Shown: positions 45,461-58,357, counted from the stretch's first letter. The stretch is DNA of 64,000 nt from Megaleporinus macrocephalus (GCA_021613375.1 CM038705.1:5484864-5548863); one strand, 5' to 3'. Program-made: numbers and translations. Notes: generated from the letters alone by a model not told the origin.

Positions 45461-46679
45461 CACGAAAAGAGTACAAACCCAGTTCTTGCACCTTGAAGGC
45501 CTTGCTATTTCAATGTGCAGCAGAAGAATCCAATCTAAACTACAATAAGTCATTCTTATTAAAGAAGATTTGAATCGCATGCTTCTTTCCCATTCCTGAA
45601 GCTTCACCGCCTCAATGCATGATGCGCACTGTCAAATTTATGAATCGGCTCGCTTTGATTCGAGGCCTTCCCAGCACAGCTATTAAACCCTGTCGTGATT
45701 CATGGGTATTTGAACATTAAACACCCGCACTAATCTTATTAACAGGCACGCTGTATGCTGAGTTAGCGCTAAAGAAACTGTCTGGAAACTGGATTATTTT
45801 TAACTGTGGACCGTATCTCTTACACAAATTTGTCTAAGATGTTGTGGTGAATCGCTCAGCGCCAAATGAAATAAGTGAGCGCTGGGAGAAAAGCCTTGCG
45901 TTGAAAGATACACAATGACAGAATTGAGCAATCCTAACCCAGCTGGTTTTTCTTTTCAATGAAGTCTACCTCATGTTTCCCTATTCGTTTCCTCACCTTC
46001 GTGCCTCCAGCAAGCATGTGCCTGAGCATTGCAAGCGTTTCCCTGCATTCAAACAAAAGCGCCGTGTTTGTACTTTATGAGGGTTTGGCTCGACTCCTGT
46101 TCGGATTGTCCTCTCTACACACTGCTGGGTTGTTTCATAGCTACTGTTGTGGCAAGTTATTCATTCATTCAGCATAATGAGAAACTGCATATGACTCAGT
46201 TTGTATCTCAATACCCGTTACTATAGCCGTTAATCACAAGGTTGAGTATTAACCGAATACATGTAACGGCATTCAGTAATCAGGGTTGAATGTCTTCCCA
46301 CGGTTCTGTAGTCGGTAAAACTCCTGGCACCAGCTATCTCTAGGATCTCCTGGGGGGCACAGACTACCCCTGAATCCACCAATGACCAAGTACTTACCAA
46401 CCTTGATCCCAACCTTCAGATTCCCTACAACGACTGGTTCAAGTTGTGTTCTCATTGCAAAGTACTGTCACAGTTTTCCTGAGCGTTCCAAGCTGGTTTC
46501 CTTAGTTTTTGGTTTCTCGTGACCGATGTAGCTACTTTGACTCCCTCTGTTTGGGTTGTTTGTATTGTTGCCTTCCAGGTTTTTTTGGTTTTGCACTTCC
46601 CTCTGGTTTTCACTCTTGTCCTTTTCATTGGCTTTATTTCTTTTTGTAATAAGGCTTTGTTACTTCTTTGTAACCGTGG
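45461..46679. other. Complex sequence splitting the 42-bp array, possible LTR fragment
   Basis: Mostly unique sequence with short frames only (72-80 codons). From 46,230 to 46,676 it resembles LTR-retroelement debris (separate entry). No gene is recognised. Confidence 0.42.
46467..46676 (+). mobile_element. Possible LTR fragment (TGTCACAG start)
   Basis: TGTCACAGTTTTCCTGAGCG begins a T-rich stretch with GGTTTCTCGTGACC, TGTTTGGGTTGTTTGTATTG and TAATAAGGCTTTGTTACTTC, a composition and order like fish gypsy LTRs that start TGTCAC and carry an AATAAAGCTTTG-type signal. The right end was not found; the 42-bp array resumes at 46,680. Confidence 0.33.
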
Positions 46680-48290
46680 GTGTGAACAGCCATGGGAAGT
46701 TCATTCTGGGCTCAAGCAGAAGAATGAAAAGCCAGCAGAGGTTCATACTGGCATACAGTAGCAAAGTGCACAGCCAAGATAAGTTCTTTCTGGGCTCCAG
46801 AAGAAGACTGAACAGCCAGGGGAGGTTTGTTCTGGGCTTTACTAGAAAAATGAATACATGGGAAAGTTCATTCTTGGCTCTAGTAGAAGAGTGAACAGCC
46901 AAGGAGGTTCACTCTGGGCTCTAGTAGTAGACTAGTGTACAGCCAGAGGAAGTTTCTGTTGGGCTTTAGTAGAAAAGTGAACAGCTGGGAAAGTTCATTC
47001 TGGGTTCTAGTAGAAGAGTGAACAGCCAAGAAATTTCACTCTGGGTTCTTGTAGAAGAGTGAACAGCCAGAGGAAGTTTCTGTTGGGCTTTAGTAGAATA
47101 GTAAACAGCCAAGAAAGTTTGCTCTTAGCTCTAGTAGAAGAGTGAAGAGCCAAGAAAGTTCACTCAGGGTTCTAGTAGAAGAGTAAACAGCCAGGGCAAG
47201 TTTCTGTTTGACTTTAGTAGAAAAGTGAACAGCTGGGAAAGTTCACTCTTGGCTCTAGTAGAAGAGTGAACAACCAAGGAGGTTCACTCCGGGCTCTAGT
47301 AGTAGACTAGTGTACAGCCAAAGGAAGTTTCTGTTGGACTTTAGTAGAAAAGTGAACAGCTGGGAAAGTTCATTCTGGATTCTAGTAGAAGAGTGAACAG
47401 CCAAGAAATTTCACTCTGGGTTCTAGTAGAAGAGTGAACAGCCAGAGGAAGTTTCTGTTGGGCTTTAGTAGAATAGTAACAGCCAAGAAAGTTTGCTCTT
47501 AGCTCTAGTAGAAGAGTGAAGAGCCAGGAAAGTTCACTCAGGGTTCTAGTAGAAGAGTAAACAGCCAGGGCAAGTTTCTGTTTGACTTTAGTAGAAAAGT
47601 GAACAGCTGGGAAAGTTCACTCTTGGCTCTAGTAGAAGAGTGAACAGCCAAGAAAATTCACTCTGGGTTTTAGTAGAATAGTGAACAGCCAAGAAAGTTC
47701 CCTCTGGGTTCTTGTAGAAGAGTGAACAGCCAAGAAAGTTCAAACTTGGCTCTAGTAGAAGAGTGAACAGCCAGGGGAAGTTTCTTCTGGGCTCTAATAG
47801 AAGAGAGACCAGTTGGGGAAGTTCACTCTTGGCTCTAGTAGAAGAGTGAACAGCCAAGAAAGTTCACTCTGGGTTCTGTTAAACGAGTAGCAGCCAGGGG
47901 AAGTTTCTTCTGGACTTCAGAAGAAGAAAAAAACAGACAGGGAAAGTTCACTCGAGGTTCCAGAAGAAATAGTGAACTGTTGGGAGAGGTTTATGTTGGG
48001 CTTTAGTAGAAAAGTGAACAGCCAGGAAAGTTTACTCTAGATTCTAGTACAAGAGTGAACAGCCAAAACGGTTATTTCTAGGCTCTAGTAGAAGAGTGAA
48101 CAGCTGGGAAAGTTCTATCTGGGCTCCAGATGAAGAGTGAACAGTCATGGCAATTCACTCTGGGCTCCTAAGAAAGAATGAGCAGCCAGAGGAAGTTTCT
48201 TTTGGGCTTTAGTAGAAAAATAAACAACCAGGGAAGTTTGATCTGGGCTCTAGTAGGAGAGTAAACAACCAGAGAAGTAATAATAATGAA
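46680..48290 (+). repeat. Minisatellite, 42-bp family, diverged second block
   Basis: Same framework as 42,075-45,460 but with units such as GTGAACAGCCAAGAAAGTTC, ACTCTGGGTTCTAGTAGAAG and GGAAGTTTCTGTTGGGCTTT. An internal block of about 420 bp (from GTAGTAGACTAGTGTACAGC at 46,924 to the same phrase at 47,303, then on) is duplicated. It abuts the 62-bp array at 48,291. Confidence 0.92.
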
Positions 48291-49385
48291 CAGTCAAACT
48301 CAGTATATATCACAATACCTACATTTAGAGTTATACATTCAACTGAATGAGAAACTGTAGACTCAGTTTATATACAATACCTACATTTAGAGTTATACAT
48401 TCAACCTAACAAGAAACTGTACTCAATATATATCACAATACCTAGATTTAGAGTTATACATTCAACTGAATGAGAAACTGTAGACTCAGTTTATATACAA
48501 CACCTACATTTAGAGTTATACATTCAACCTAAGGAGAAACTGTACTCAGTTAATATCACAATACCTACATTTAGAATTATACACTCATCCTAATGAGAAA
48601 CTGTAACTCAGTTTATATACAAAACCTACATTTAGAGTTAAACATTCAACCTAATGAGAAACTGTAACTCAGTTTATATCACAATACCTACATTTAGAGT
48701 TATACATTCAACCTAATGAGAAACTGTAACTCAGTTTATATACAATACCTACATTTAGAGATATACATTCAACCTAATGAGAAACTGTACTCAGTTTGCA
48801 TATATATCACAATACCTACATTTAGAGTTATACATTCAACCTAATGAGAAACTATACTCAGTTTATATCACAATACCTACATTTAGAGTTATACATTCAA
48901 CCTAATGAGAAACTGTAACTCAGTTTATATCACAATACCTACATTTAAAGTTATACATTCAACCTAATGAGAAACTGTACTCAGTTTATATCACAATACC
49001 TACATTTAGAGTTATACATTCAACCTAATTAGAAACTGTACTCAGTTTATATCACAATACCTACATTTAGAGTTATACATTCAACCTAATGAGAAACTGT
49101 ACTTGGTTTATATCACAATACCTACATTTAGAGTTATACATTCAACCTAATGAGAAACTGTACTCAGTTTATATCACAATACCTACATTTAGAGTTATAC
49201 ATTCAACCTAATGAGAAACTGTACTCAGTTTATATCACAATACCTACATTTAGAGTTATACATTCAATGTAATGGGAAACTTTAACTCAGTTTATATCAC
49301 AATACCTACATTTAGAGTTATACATTCAATCTTATGAGAAACTGTATACTTAGTTTATCACAATATCTACATTTAGAGTCACTAG
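48291..49385 (-). repeat. Minisatellite, unit 59-62 bp, inverted copy of the 22.2-kb family
   Basis: Reads CACAATACCTACATTTAGAG, TTATACATTCAACCTAATGA and GAAACTGTAACTCAGTTTAT, the reverse complement of the array at 22,170-23,835. About 18 units. Several neighbours in 48,900-49,260 are nearly identical, implying recent expansion. Confidence 0.95.
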
Positions 49386-51924
49386 AGTTACACTGTGGGA
49401 TTTGTCTGTTGTGTAATAAAGGTTTGTGGTGATAAATGTCATATACAGAGGCCAATAACTAATGCTAGAACCGGAGATAAAGACAATCTCTGAAAGAAGA
49501 CAGTGAATCAGCCCACAGTACTGGAGGGTAGTCAGCGCACAGGCTGTGAGTGAGTGTGAGTGTAGAGGGTCAGGCTGAGTTTATTCAGGTCTAAGACTAA
49601 ACACAGGATGTTATAAGAACTTCAGAGGAACGTTGATGCTCCTGTTTCTCTGAGCCTCACACGCTGCTCACCCACTCTCAGATAGACCAGATCATTCAGA
49701 GACCTGTAAATATATCATCGCTGTCCATAAAGGCAACTTTACAGCAGAGAACGAAACTGTGTTCACTTTCAGTGTAAGTCAATGGAACCAGAAAATTTTC
49801 CAAGCTACTTTGGAACATTTCTATTAGTCCATTCATCATGACAACAGCTGTCATGGTCCAATGGTGTAGATACATAAAAATAGAGATTTTTTTTTTTTTG
49901 GACAACGACAATATATTAAAAACTGAGCTAACAAGGAAATGGTTCAGATGTTGTGGTGGTGATGGGAACCAGGGGTCACCATGTCTACAACACAAATACA
50001 CACATCTTATTTACTATCAAAGCCACCAGTGAAGCAGTGATGATGGTAAAATCTGGAAAATCTGAAAATAATACGTTTTCATTGGGGACTATTTTGCCTC
50101 ACAACTCCCTGCATGTATTCCTCCACCAGGAATGGAATTCAAGGCCAAAGTCTTGGTTGCAAAGATGATTGTAAAGATGTTGCTTACAGTGGTGGCGATG
50201 GAAGATGTCTCCATGTCTACAACACAAATATACACATTATATTAACTGTTAAACCCACCAGAGAGCCTACACGTGTCTTCTGAGGATCTATATCAGAGGT
50301 CACTAATAGGCGGACCGTGCAGACGTTGTCCAATGTGGACCCAAACCGATAAACTATTGAGAATAATTTAATTTTGACAGTTGAAAGCGCTCCTCAGCCA
50401 GATCTGTGGAGATTCTTGCTTGTTGCCCACTCACAAGGTATGAAGCAATGTGCTCTAAAAAAGAAAAGTGGATAGTAAAAACCGACTTTTCAACCAGGAA
50501 TAGAGAGACGTGTGTTTATTCTTCCCACAAAGTAGCTCCGAAACAGCAGGTCAAGATGTGAAACCAAAGACACACGTTTTATTTAACGTTTATGTGGCGG
50601 GTACAAAGTGAAAAGCACTAGAGATAAGCAACTCTCTTATATCTCCTAGATTCGGAAGAGGAGAAACAGTGAGCAAAGCGAGCAGTATGTTCAAAATGTG
50701 CACTTTCGCTTTTACTGACTTTGACTGGACAAAATAAAATAATGAGAGCTCTCAAAATCAATGAAAAGATTCAAATAATGGTCCAAAACTAGTGTTAACT
50801 GCTTATCTGAACAGATGAACAGTTCACAATCAAAACGTTCCAAGGTTATTGCTGGTCAGCTCAATGTAGTCATGCGTGTGGAGAAGCCTTCCAGGATCCA
50901 GGGGAACCTGACTTGCCATCCAGTTGAACCATAAGCAAAAAACCAATCAGCAGTACATAACAGCAGTGCAATACAACTACTTCAAAATCACAGATTGTAT
51001 ATGCATTTGAATAAAGTTTACAGTGCTTGTTGCTTAACGAGTGCTAACTTTACATGAATTTTACAAAAAATGTCAAAACAACAAACTCCGATTGGTTTTA
51101 TCAGAAGATAACATTTCAATCACAATATTATTCACTAGTGAATAAGTTCAATTCGCTATACTGAAAACCATGCGGGTTATTTCACTCTAGAAAACTCGGT
51201 CAAATAACAACCATCCGCATGTCCAAAACATCAAAAACAACAAAAAATACAAAAAAAAACTATATATGAGGATATCAAACGTATTTTGTTGTTTGATGAA
51301 AAACTGGCTTATGTTTCAACTCATGGTTTCACAACATATTTACCGATCTGATCGCTAAAAGCAAAGAAGAGAGAAGGAAAAAAAAAGAAAAGCGCCCCCT
51401 AGAGGAAATAGAAGCATCAACAAGAGTCCCACTGAAAACAAAAAAAACCCACTGAAAGTCCTTTTACGTCACATATTTATGTATGTTTGAAATTCAGTGA
51501 ATTTGTTTTTAACCAATGTAAATAAAATATTTTTAACTACTTTTAATAAATGTTTCTTAGTGACCAAACTTTAGATGGGTTACATTTATTTGAAGTTTTA
51601 TAAATAATTAATTAAAGTTCAGCATTTAAAACTGAAATACACTGAACGGTATGTGTAATTTGATTGTCTTTCAGTTGCTGATGACCTAAAATGCTGATGG
51701 AACTACTAGGCTACTTCAGTAGACAGCATATGGCACTGAATCATAAAACAAGTTAGAAGTGATGACGGGCGGGACCTTGGCCTGAGGAAATCTCCTTGAA
51801 CTGGACCTTACTGAACTCTAACTAAACTAACTCTAACTCTGGTCTATATGAATGTTGATGGTAAAATCTAGTTTTAGTCATTATTGTATTTAAAAGCTTT
51901 TATTTACTCAGCAAAACACTTTTT
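49386..51924. other. Complex sequence, no gene recognised
   Basis: The longest stretch without tandem repeats. It contains one dispersed-repeat fragment (49,690-49,905) and the relative of 16,612-16,700 at 50,060-50,130. Frames are 101 codons or fewer and the longest (49,696-50,001, minus) lies in the repeat fragment. No RNA gene or promoter seen. Confidence 0.42.
49690..49905 (-). repeat. Dispersed-repeat fragment, family of 55.4-57.5 kb, inverted
   Basis: On the minus strand, GGAAAATTTTCTGGTTCCAT then TGACTTACACTGAAAG, then TGTAAAGTTGCCTTTATGGA match the order in 55,712-55,785 (GGAAAAAATTCTGGTTCCAT; TGTAAAGTTGCCAGTTTGGA). Diverged. Confidence 0.7.
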
Positions 51925-52298
51925 AAAATATATAAATAATATTTAATAGAGTAAGTAGAGCTTTTACATACGTCAGTGTGTTTATTTAACCCTTTCCAAG
52001 CTTCTCCTTCTATAAACAACCCAGTATTATTTACAGTTCTCATCTAATACCTGCTTTGACTGCTCAGTACTTCATTAAGCTAAATCAAGATTGCTGCTGA
52101 AGGAACTGAATATATTCATACAATGTCTGGGGCGTCCAGGAGAAATCTAGAACTACGCTTTGTTCTTCAAACTGGAGCTCAAGATCTGATCTACTTCTCT
52201 CACAATAACATATTCATGTTACTTTGTATTGTATGTATGATTATTTACATCTGTTCTAATCAGATCTGCTGTTCTTACTGCTGAACATACACTCATTG
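51925..52298 (+). repeat. Dispersed repeat, inverted relative to 30,771-31,130
   Basis: Matches the reverse complement of 30,771-31,130 from TAGAGTAAGTAGAGCTTTTA through GAACATACACT. A few indels and substitutions separate the copies, so both are old but clearly one family. Confidence 0.82.
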
Positions 52299-53414
52299 AT
52301 CAGATTAGGACTTGGGTTGTCCTTAAAAAACCTCAACCTTGCTGAAAAACCTTGAAAATGATAAGGTTGCTCTTCACCTACAGAGATGATTCCTCTCTCT
52401 CTGGGTGGGAAAACCATCTTCCGTCATCGTGGGAAAATCAGAGGAGAACTGAGGTATCTGGACGAGAACCAGCCAACGACATGAAACAGAAGAAGTGTAA
52501 TAAAGGGATGAGAACTCCATTGAAGAGGAGGATCCGCCTGCTGTACTCTGGAGGGGGGGGTGTGGGTGTTGATCACACCGCAAACGTTAACCGTCCACCG
52601 TCTCCTGGTCTGAGTCATCTGAGATATAAAGCTAATGAAGCTGTGTGGGTTCTTTCTCCCACCGGATCTCAGCGCAGCCTGATTTGAATAGTACTTCGGA
52701 TTTGGGAGTCCAGGTCTTGCATAATTCCGAGCTGAGTAGAGTACACAACCAGTTGAGGCGTATCGGAGCGTGCTGGGAGACATGAAAGGGTTTGTAGGTT
52801 TGTGGGTTAATTCAGCTTGCATTAGTCACCCCTTACACTTCACCCACATCTGGCTCCGGGTTCGTGTCAGGACACAGTTAGCAGGATCTTCACACATTCA
52901 CTCCTACACTCATTCTCTTCCACAAGTGAATGAAGACTCAGTCTGATCTTTCTAGGAAAATAAGCTCATGTAGAGACCCGTCGAAATTCAGACCTAACCT
53001 TAGTCCACACGCAAGCATGTTCCCACGTAAGCGCCGGCTTCGCTCACAGTTCTCCGAGATTATTTTCTGTAGAAGTGCAAAATTTTGGGCTGGACTGGAG
53101 TTTCACTGCATTAGCATCACACTGTTACACACCAAGCCGGAAAGGAAAGCAAAACAATTCCAACATTCTTTAAAATAGGTCTTTTTTAACAGGACTGATT
53201 TGCTGGTTTAAAACAAGGTTATTAATGGGGTGATAAATAATATTAAATTCTTTAATGCACAGTTATAACATATTAATAAAAGTACAGGCATGAGCTGTTA
53301 TAACTAATGAATATCTTAAGACACATACACGTTTTATTCTGACTGACGAGGACGATTTTAACACCACAGCTTTACACAGTGAGCAAGAAAGAGAAGCAGA
53401 AAACATTACTATTT
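52299..53414. other. Complex sequence, no gene recognised
   Basis: A 111-codon plus frame (52,352-52,687) and a 132-codon minus frame (52,424-52,822) overlap, and neither has a domain I know. A G run lies at 52,551-52,560. Not a repeat as far as I can see; low-level coding cannot be excluded. Confidence 0.4.
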
Positions 53415-54785
53415 ATGGTATTTGGATTTGGACTTATCTTGCATCCAACTCTATTTGTACTTAGAATTCTACTGGTCTAGGGTTTTGGACCTGATACTAT
53501 TTGTAATCAGACTTGTTTTGGTCTTAATAGTGTTTGTACTAAGACTTGTTTTGGGATCAATAGTATTTGTACTAATACTTGTTTTGAACTTGATAATATT
53601 TGTAATCAGACTTGTTTTGGACTTGATAATATTTGTAATCAGACTTGTTTTGGTCTTAATAGTGTTTGTACTAAGACTTGTTTTGGGATCAATAGTATTT
53701 GTACTAATACTTGTTTTGAACTTGATAATATTTGTAATCAGACTTGTTTTGGACTTGATAATATTTGTAATCAGAATTATTTTGGTCTTGATAATGTTTG
53801 TAATCAGACTATTTTTGGTCTTGATAGTGTTTGTACCAAGACTTGTTTTGGGATCAATAGTATTTGTACTAATATTTGTTTTGAACTTGATAATATTTGT
53901 AATCAGACTTGTTTTGGACTTGAAAATATTTGTAATCAGACTTGTTTTGCACTTGATAATATTTATAATCAGAATTGTTTTGGTCTTGATAATATTTGTA
54001 ATTGGATTATTTTTGGTCTTGATAATGTTTGTAATCAGACTATTTTTGGTCTTGATAGTGTTTGTACCAAGACTTGTTTTGTGATCAATAGTTTTTGTAC
54101 TAACACTTGTTTTGAACTTGATAATATTTGTAATCAGACTTGTTTTGGACTTGATAATATTTGTAATCAGACTTGTTTTGGTCTTAATAGTGTTTGTACT
54201 AAGACTTGTTTTGAACTCGATAGTATTTGTACTAATACTTGTTTTGAACTTGATAATATTTGTAATCAGACTTGTTTTGAACTTGATAATATTTGTAATC
54301 AAACTTGTTTTGGACTTGATAATTTTTGTAATCAGACTTATTTTAGGATCAATAGTATAGTACTATTACTTGTTTTGGACTTGATAGTGTTAGTACTAAT
54401 ACTTGTTTTGGACTTGATAATATTTGTAATCAGACTTATTTTAGGATCAATAGTATTTGTACTAATACTTGTTTTGGACTTGATAATATTTGTACTCAGA
54501 CTTGTTTTGGTCTTTGATATTATTTGTATTACTTGGTATTATTTCGTCTTAGTCTTTATAGTATTTGTACTTGTCTTGTTTTCGACAGTATTTGTATTTG
54601 AACTTGCCTTTGACTCAATAGTATTTGTACATAGCCTTGTCCTAGAGATTGGACTCAATACTTTTTATACTAGAAAGTATTTGTAACTGAATTTGTTTTG
54701 GTCTTGATATTATTTGTACTCAGACGCGTCTTGAATTTTATAGTATTTATACTCAGGCTTGTCTTAGACTTTATAGTGTTTGCAC
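53415..54785 (+). repeat. Minisatellite, 33-bp unit with 132-bp higher-order repeat, about 41 units
   Basis: The unit is GACTTGTTTTGGACTTGATA plus ATATTTGTAATCA. A four-unit block recurs at 132-bp spacing (GGTCTTAATAGTGTTTG at about 53,519 and 53,651). Since 33 is a multiple of three, a 277-codon minus frame and 220- and 201-codon plus frames are open at once; the hydrophobic RLVLDLIIFVI repeat is a by-product. Units decay toward 54,500-54,785. Confidence 0.95.
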
Positions 54786-55439
54786 TCTGACTTGTCTAGC
54801 CTCCTTCTGACTCTAGTATGGTCACTACTACAGAGTATAACAGAGAAAAGGTACAGTACACAGTATTTTAAAACATATTACAACGTCACCTCCACTCAAA
54901 CCCCTCCGTCATCTATAAGTAACCTGGACTCCGAGTGTAAGTTCAAGTTCAAATGTAAAACGTAACTGTATCTTTAATTGCTAAATTGCGTAATGGAAAG
55001 CTAAGCGAGCATGTGGTCCCGATGCCCCTCAGTTGGGGAAATAGCAGCTCATTGTTAGGGTCGAAGGTCACCTTTAATGGCTGTTGGAGGGATGTATTTC
55101 CTCAGAGGGAATCAGCAGTGCACATGGGCATCTCCGGGGGCCCGGGGCCCTCCAGCTGGGTGCCATTTCAGTTCTTTGACCACACTATAGCACACAGCAA
55201 CAGCTCAGGATGGCAATTACTATGATTACCTCTAATTTCTATGAGGAGCTCTCCATGTGTGAGCATATGAAGAAGTTTACTCACCAGTATACATCGCTGA
55301 GCTCATCTTAGGATTAAGATAACACAACCATGAGCAACCCAAGTACGGCCTTAATCCATAACTGATTTATGAATCAGTAGGAGTCTAAGGTCTCACATGG
55401 CATGACTTGTTAACATCTCCAGCAAAAGCCAGCACTGAT
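54786..55439. other. Complex sequence, no gene recognised
   Basis: The middle part (54,985-55,230) is GC-balanced with a 79-codon frame lacking any motif. No repeats seen. Confidence 0.45.
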
Positions 55440-57500
55440 TAACAGTTGAGTATGAGTTCCCCTAAAAAAGGTCAACAGATGGCTCTATTTGTACAGCTCT
55501 ATTAATCACTGTTGTTGTTTGACCGTTCTATTAGTACAGGCTAGTGTTGGTTTCAACGGCACTCATATAGTTTTGATTCTATCAAATATTTGAATGGACA
55601 GAATATATCTTTGCTGTCCAAAGAATAATGTTTTGATTTGTATGTATCATTTGAATACAACAGCTGATCTTTATATTGTGTGGAAATTATAAGATAATAG
55701 AAATGGTCCAAAAGGGCTTGGAAAAAATTCTGGTTCCATTGACTTATATTGATAATTAAGTCCTGTAAAGTTGCCAGTTTGGACATGTTTCTTTATTGGA
55801 CAACGACAATAGGAATAGACAAAATAACCTTCATCAGAATGTATGTATTACTTTTGTAGAATTTTGGAATTCCATTGAGAGTCTTTTGGGACATTTGGGA
55901 TAGTAACGCTACTAAAAATCCCAATAGGACTTGATGTGTTGGCTGTGTTGGTTGTTCTAGATTAAATGAGCATATTTGAAGGACATTAGCAACTCTGGTA
56001 GAACAGTTGAGTATGAGTTCACCTAAGATAGGTCACTAGAGGGTCTTAGTGCATCTAGCGTCCATCAGTATAGGAACTGAAGTTTGTATGGCTCTATTTG
56101 TACAGCCCTATTAATCACTGTTGTTGATTGACAGCCCTATTAAAAATATTCTAGTGTTGGTCTCAACGCCAGTCATATAGTTTTGTATTTGTATGCATGA
56201 TGGGAATACAACAGCTGCTCTTTATATAGTTTGAAAATGATATGCTTAAAAAATCTGGTTCCATTGACTTACATTGAAAGCTAAGAAGGTTTTTGGCCTC
56301 TCCTGTAAAGTTGCCAGTTTGGAAATACAGGTTTTTCATTGAACAGCAACAATATGAATGGACAAAATAACCTTCATCAGAACGTATGTATTACTTCTGT
56401 AGAATTCTGGAATTCCATTGAGAGTCTTTTGGGTCATATATACCAAACCGCCTCTACAGTAACGCTACTACAAATCCCAATAGGACTTCCCATAGTATGT
56501 TGGTGTGTTGGCTGTGTTGGTTGTTCTAGATTAAATGAGCATATTTGAAGGACAACACTGTTGTTGATTGACAGCCCTATTAAAAATATTCTAGTGTTGG
56601 TCTCAACGCCACTCATATAGTTTTGTATTTGTTTGCATGATTGGAATACAACAGCTGCTCTTTATATAGTTTGAAAATGATATGATGAAAAATCTGGTTC
56701 CATTGACTTACATTGAAAGGTAAGAAGGTTTTTGGCCTCTCCTGTAAAGTTGCCAGTTTGGACATGTTTTTATTGGACAGCAACAATATGAATAGACAAA
56801 ATAACCTTTATCTTAACATATGTAGTACTTTTGTAGAATTCTGGAATTCCATTGAGAGTCTTTTGGGTCATATATACCAAACCGCCTCTACAGTACCTCT
56901 ACAGTAACGCTACAAAAATCCCAATAGGACTTCTCATAGTATGTTGGTGTGTTGGCTTTGTTGGTTGTTCTAGATTAAATGAGCACATTTGAAGGACATT
57001 AGCCACATTGGCAGACCAGTTGAGTATGAGTTCACCTAAAAAAGGTCACTAGAAGGTCTTAGTGCATCCAGCGTCCATCAGTATAGGAACTGAAGTTTGT
57101 ATGGCTTTATTTGTACAGCCCTATTAATCACTGTTGTTAATTGACAGCCCTATTAAAAATATTCTAGTGTTGGTCTCAACGCCAGTCATATAGTTTTGTA
57201 TTTGTATGCATCATTGGAATACAACAGCTGCTCTTTATATAGTTTGAAAAAGATATGATAAAATTTTTTTGGCCTTTCCTGTTTGGAAATACAGGTTTTT
57301 CATTGGACAGCAACAATATGAATAAACAAAATGACCTTCGGCAGAATGTATGTATTACTTTTGTAAAATCTTTTGGGACATAAATACCAAACCACCTCTA
57401 CAGTAACGCTACTACAAATCCCAATAGGACTTCTCATAGTATGTTGGTGTGTTGGCTGTTCTAGATTAAATGAGCATATTTGAAGGACATTAGCAACATT
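55440..57500 (+). repeat. Tandem array of four units of about 430-560 bp
   Basis: Units begin at about 55,444, 56,003, 56,559 (truncated start) and 57,018, three of them with CAGTTGAGTATGAGTTC. Each runs through CTATTTGTACAGC, AACAGCTGCTCTTTATATAG, TCTGGTTCCATTGACTTAC, GTAAAGTTGCCAGTTTGG and TTGTTCTAGATTAAATGAGC. Fragments of this repeat occur alone at 28,871-28,975 and 49,690-49,905, so it is a dispersed element that has also been tandemly duplicated here. Some frames of 60-77 codons are incidental. Confidence 0.88.
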
Positions 57501-58357
57501 TACCTGCAGCCTGGTGATCTCTTATAATAACCAGACTAATAGGTCAATTAGAATAGAACAGGTATAGCTGGAATACACCAGTCCAGTTGAACGAGGTTGG
57601 TAATTTGGTAAATGATCTGTTCAGTAGAAGAATGCCTGTGTCTGGTTACATTCTCAACAGGAAAGTTGAAGTACGTTCTGTAGAAAGCTTAAGCTGAGTT
57701 TGGACAAACTAGAGTGTACATGTCAGTGTAGTGATATATACAGGTAACAGGTGATAATAACTAGTAAGTGACCCTGGTACTGGCCCAATAGGTATCAATG
57801 TAGCCCTAGTCTTGAGACTATTCGGACGTGTTCTGGTGAGAATGTGCTACACCACACGCACTGTACAGGGAACTTGTACTAAACATCTCAGCAAACATCC
57901 CTGTGAATGACCTACACCAGTTTCGGCGTGGCCCTCTAACATTAATCACAGCTTAAGGCGAAGAAAACCAACAGGTTATTTGCAGGCAAGTGATTGCAGA
58001 GGGCCCGAGTCCATGCCCTGAGGTCCAGCTGGAGAATTACATAGTTATGAGAGCTCCAGCGTTCTCGCTCATTCATTCATTAATCAAGAAAATCAAATGT
58101 AATCTGCGGCTCTAATGACCCTGACGGATCTTAACACAACAGAATGACCAAACAAGCTGAAATCACCGCTCTGCTACGGAGCTGACCGCTATTTCCTCAC
58201 AGCTCAAATGATGGATGACTGCAGAGCGCTACCAAGACCTGCACCTCCTGATATCTGAGCACCAAGCCTGGTTCTGCTCTCCATGTTCTGAAGAGCAGAT
58301 CAAGGTTATGGGCTTCTGCATGGGATGTATGTTACAGTCCACAGGCAAGGCTATCCT

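Noticed and set aside
22170..52298. A large inverted duplication linking the paired repeats at 22/48 kb, 29/49.7 kb and 31/52 kb
   Set aside because: An inverted duplication would place the partners in reverse order. Here they occur in the same order on both sides, so they are better explained as separate insertions.
52424..52822. 132-codon minus-strand frame as a hypothetical gene
   Set aside because: It overlaps a 111-codon plus frame, has no motif I recognise, and length alone is weak evidence in 64 kb; left as unassigned sequence.
53422..54302. Hydrophobic repeat protein resembling a membrane protein (RLVLDLIIFVI repeats)
   Set aside because: A 33-bp array translated in frame; the opposite strand gives an even longer frame of 277 codons.
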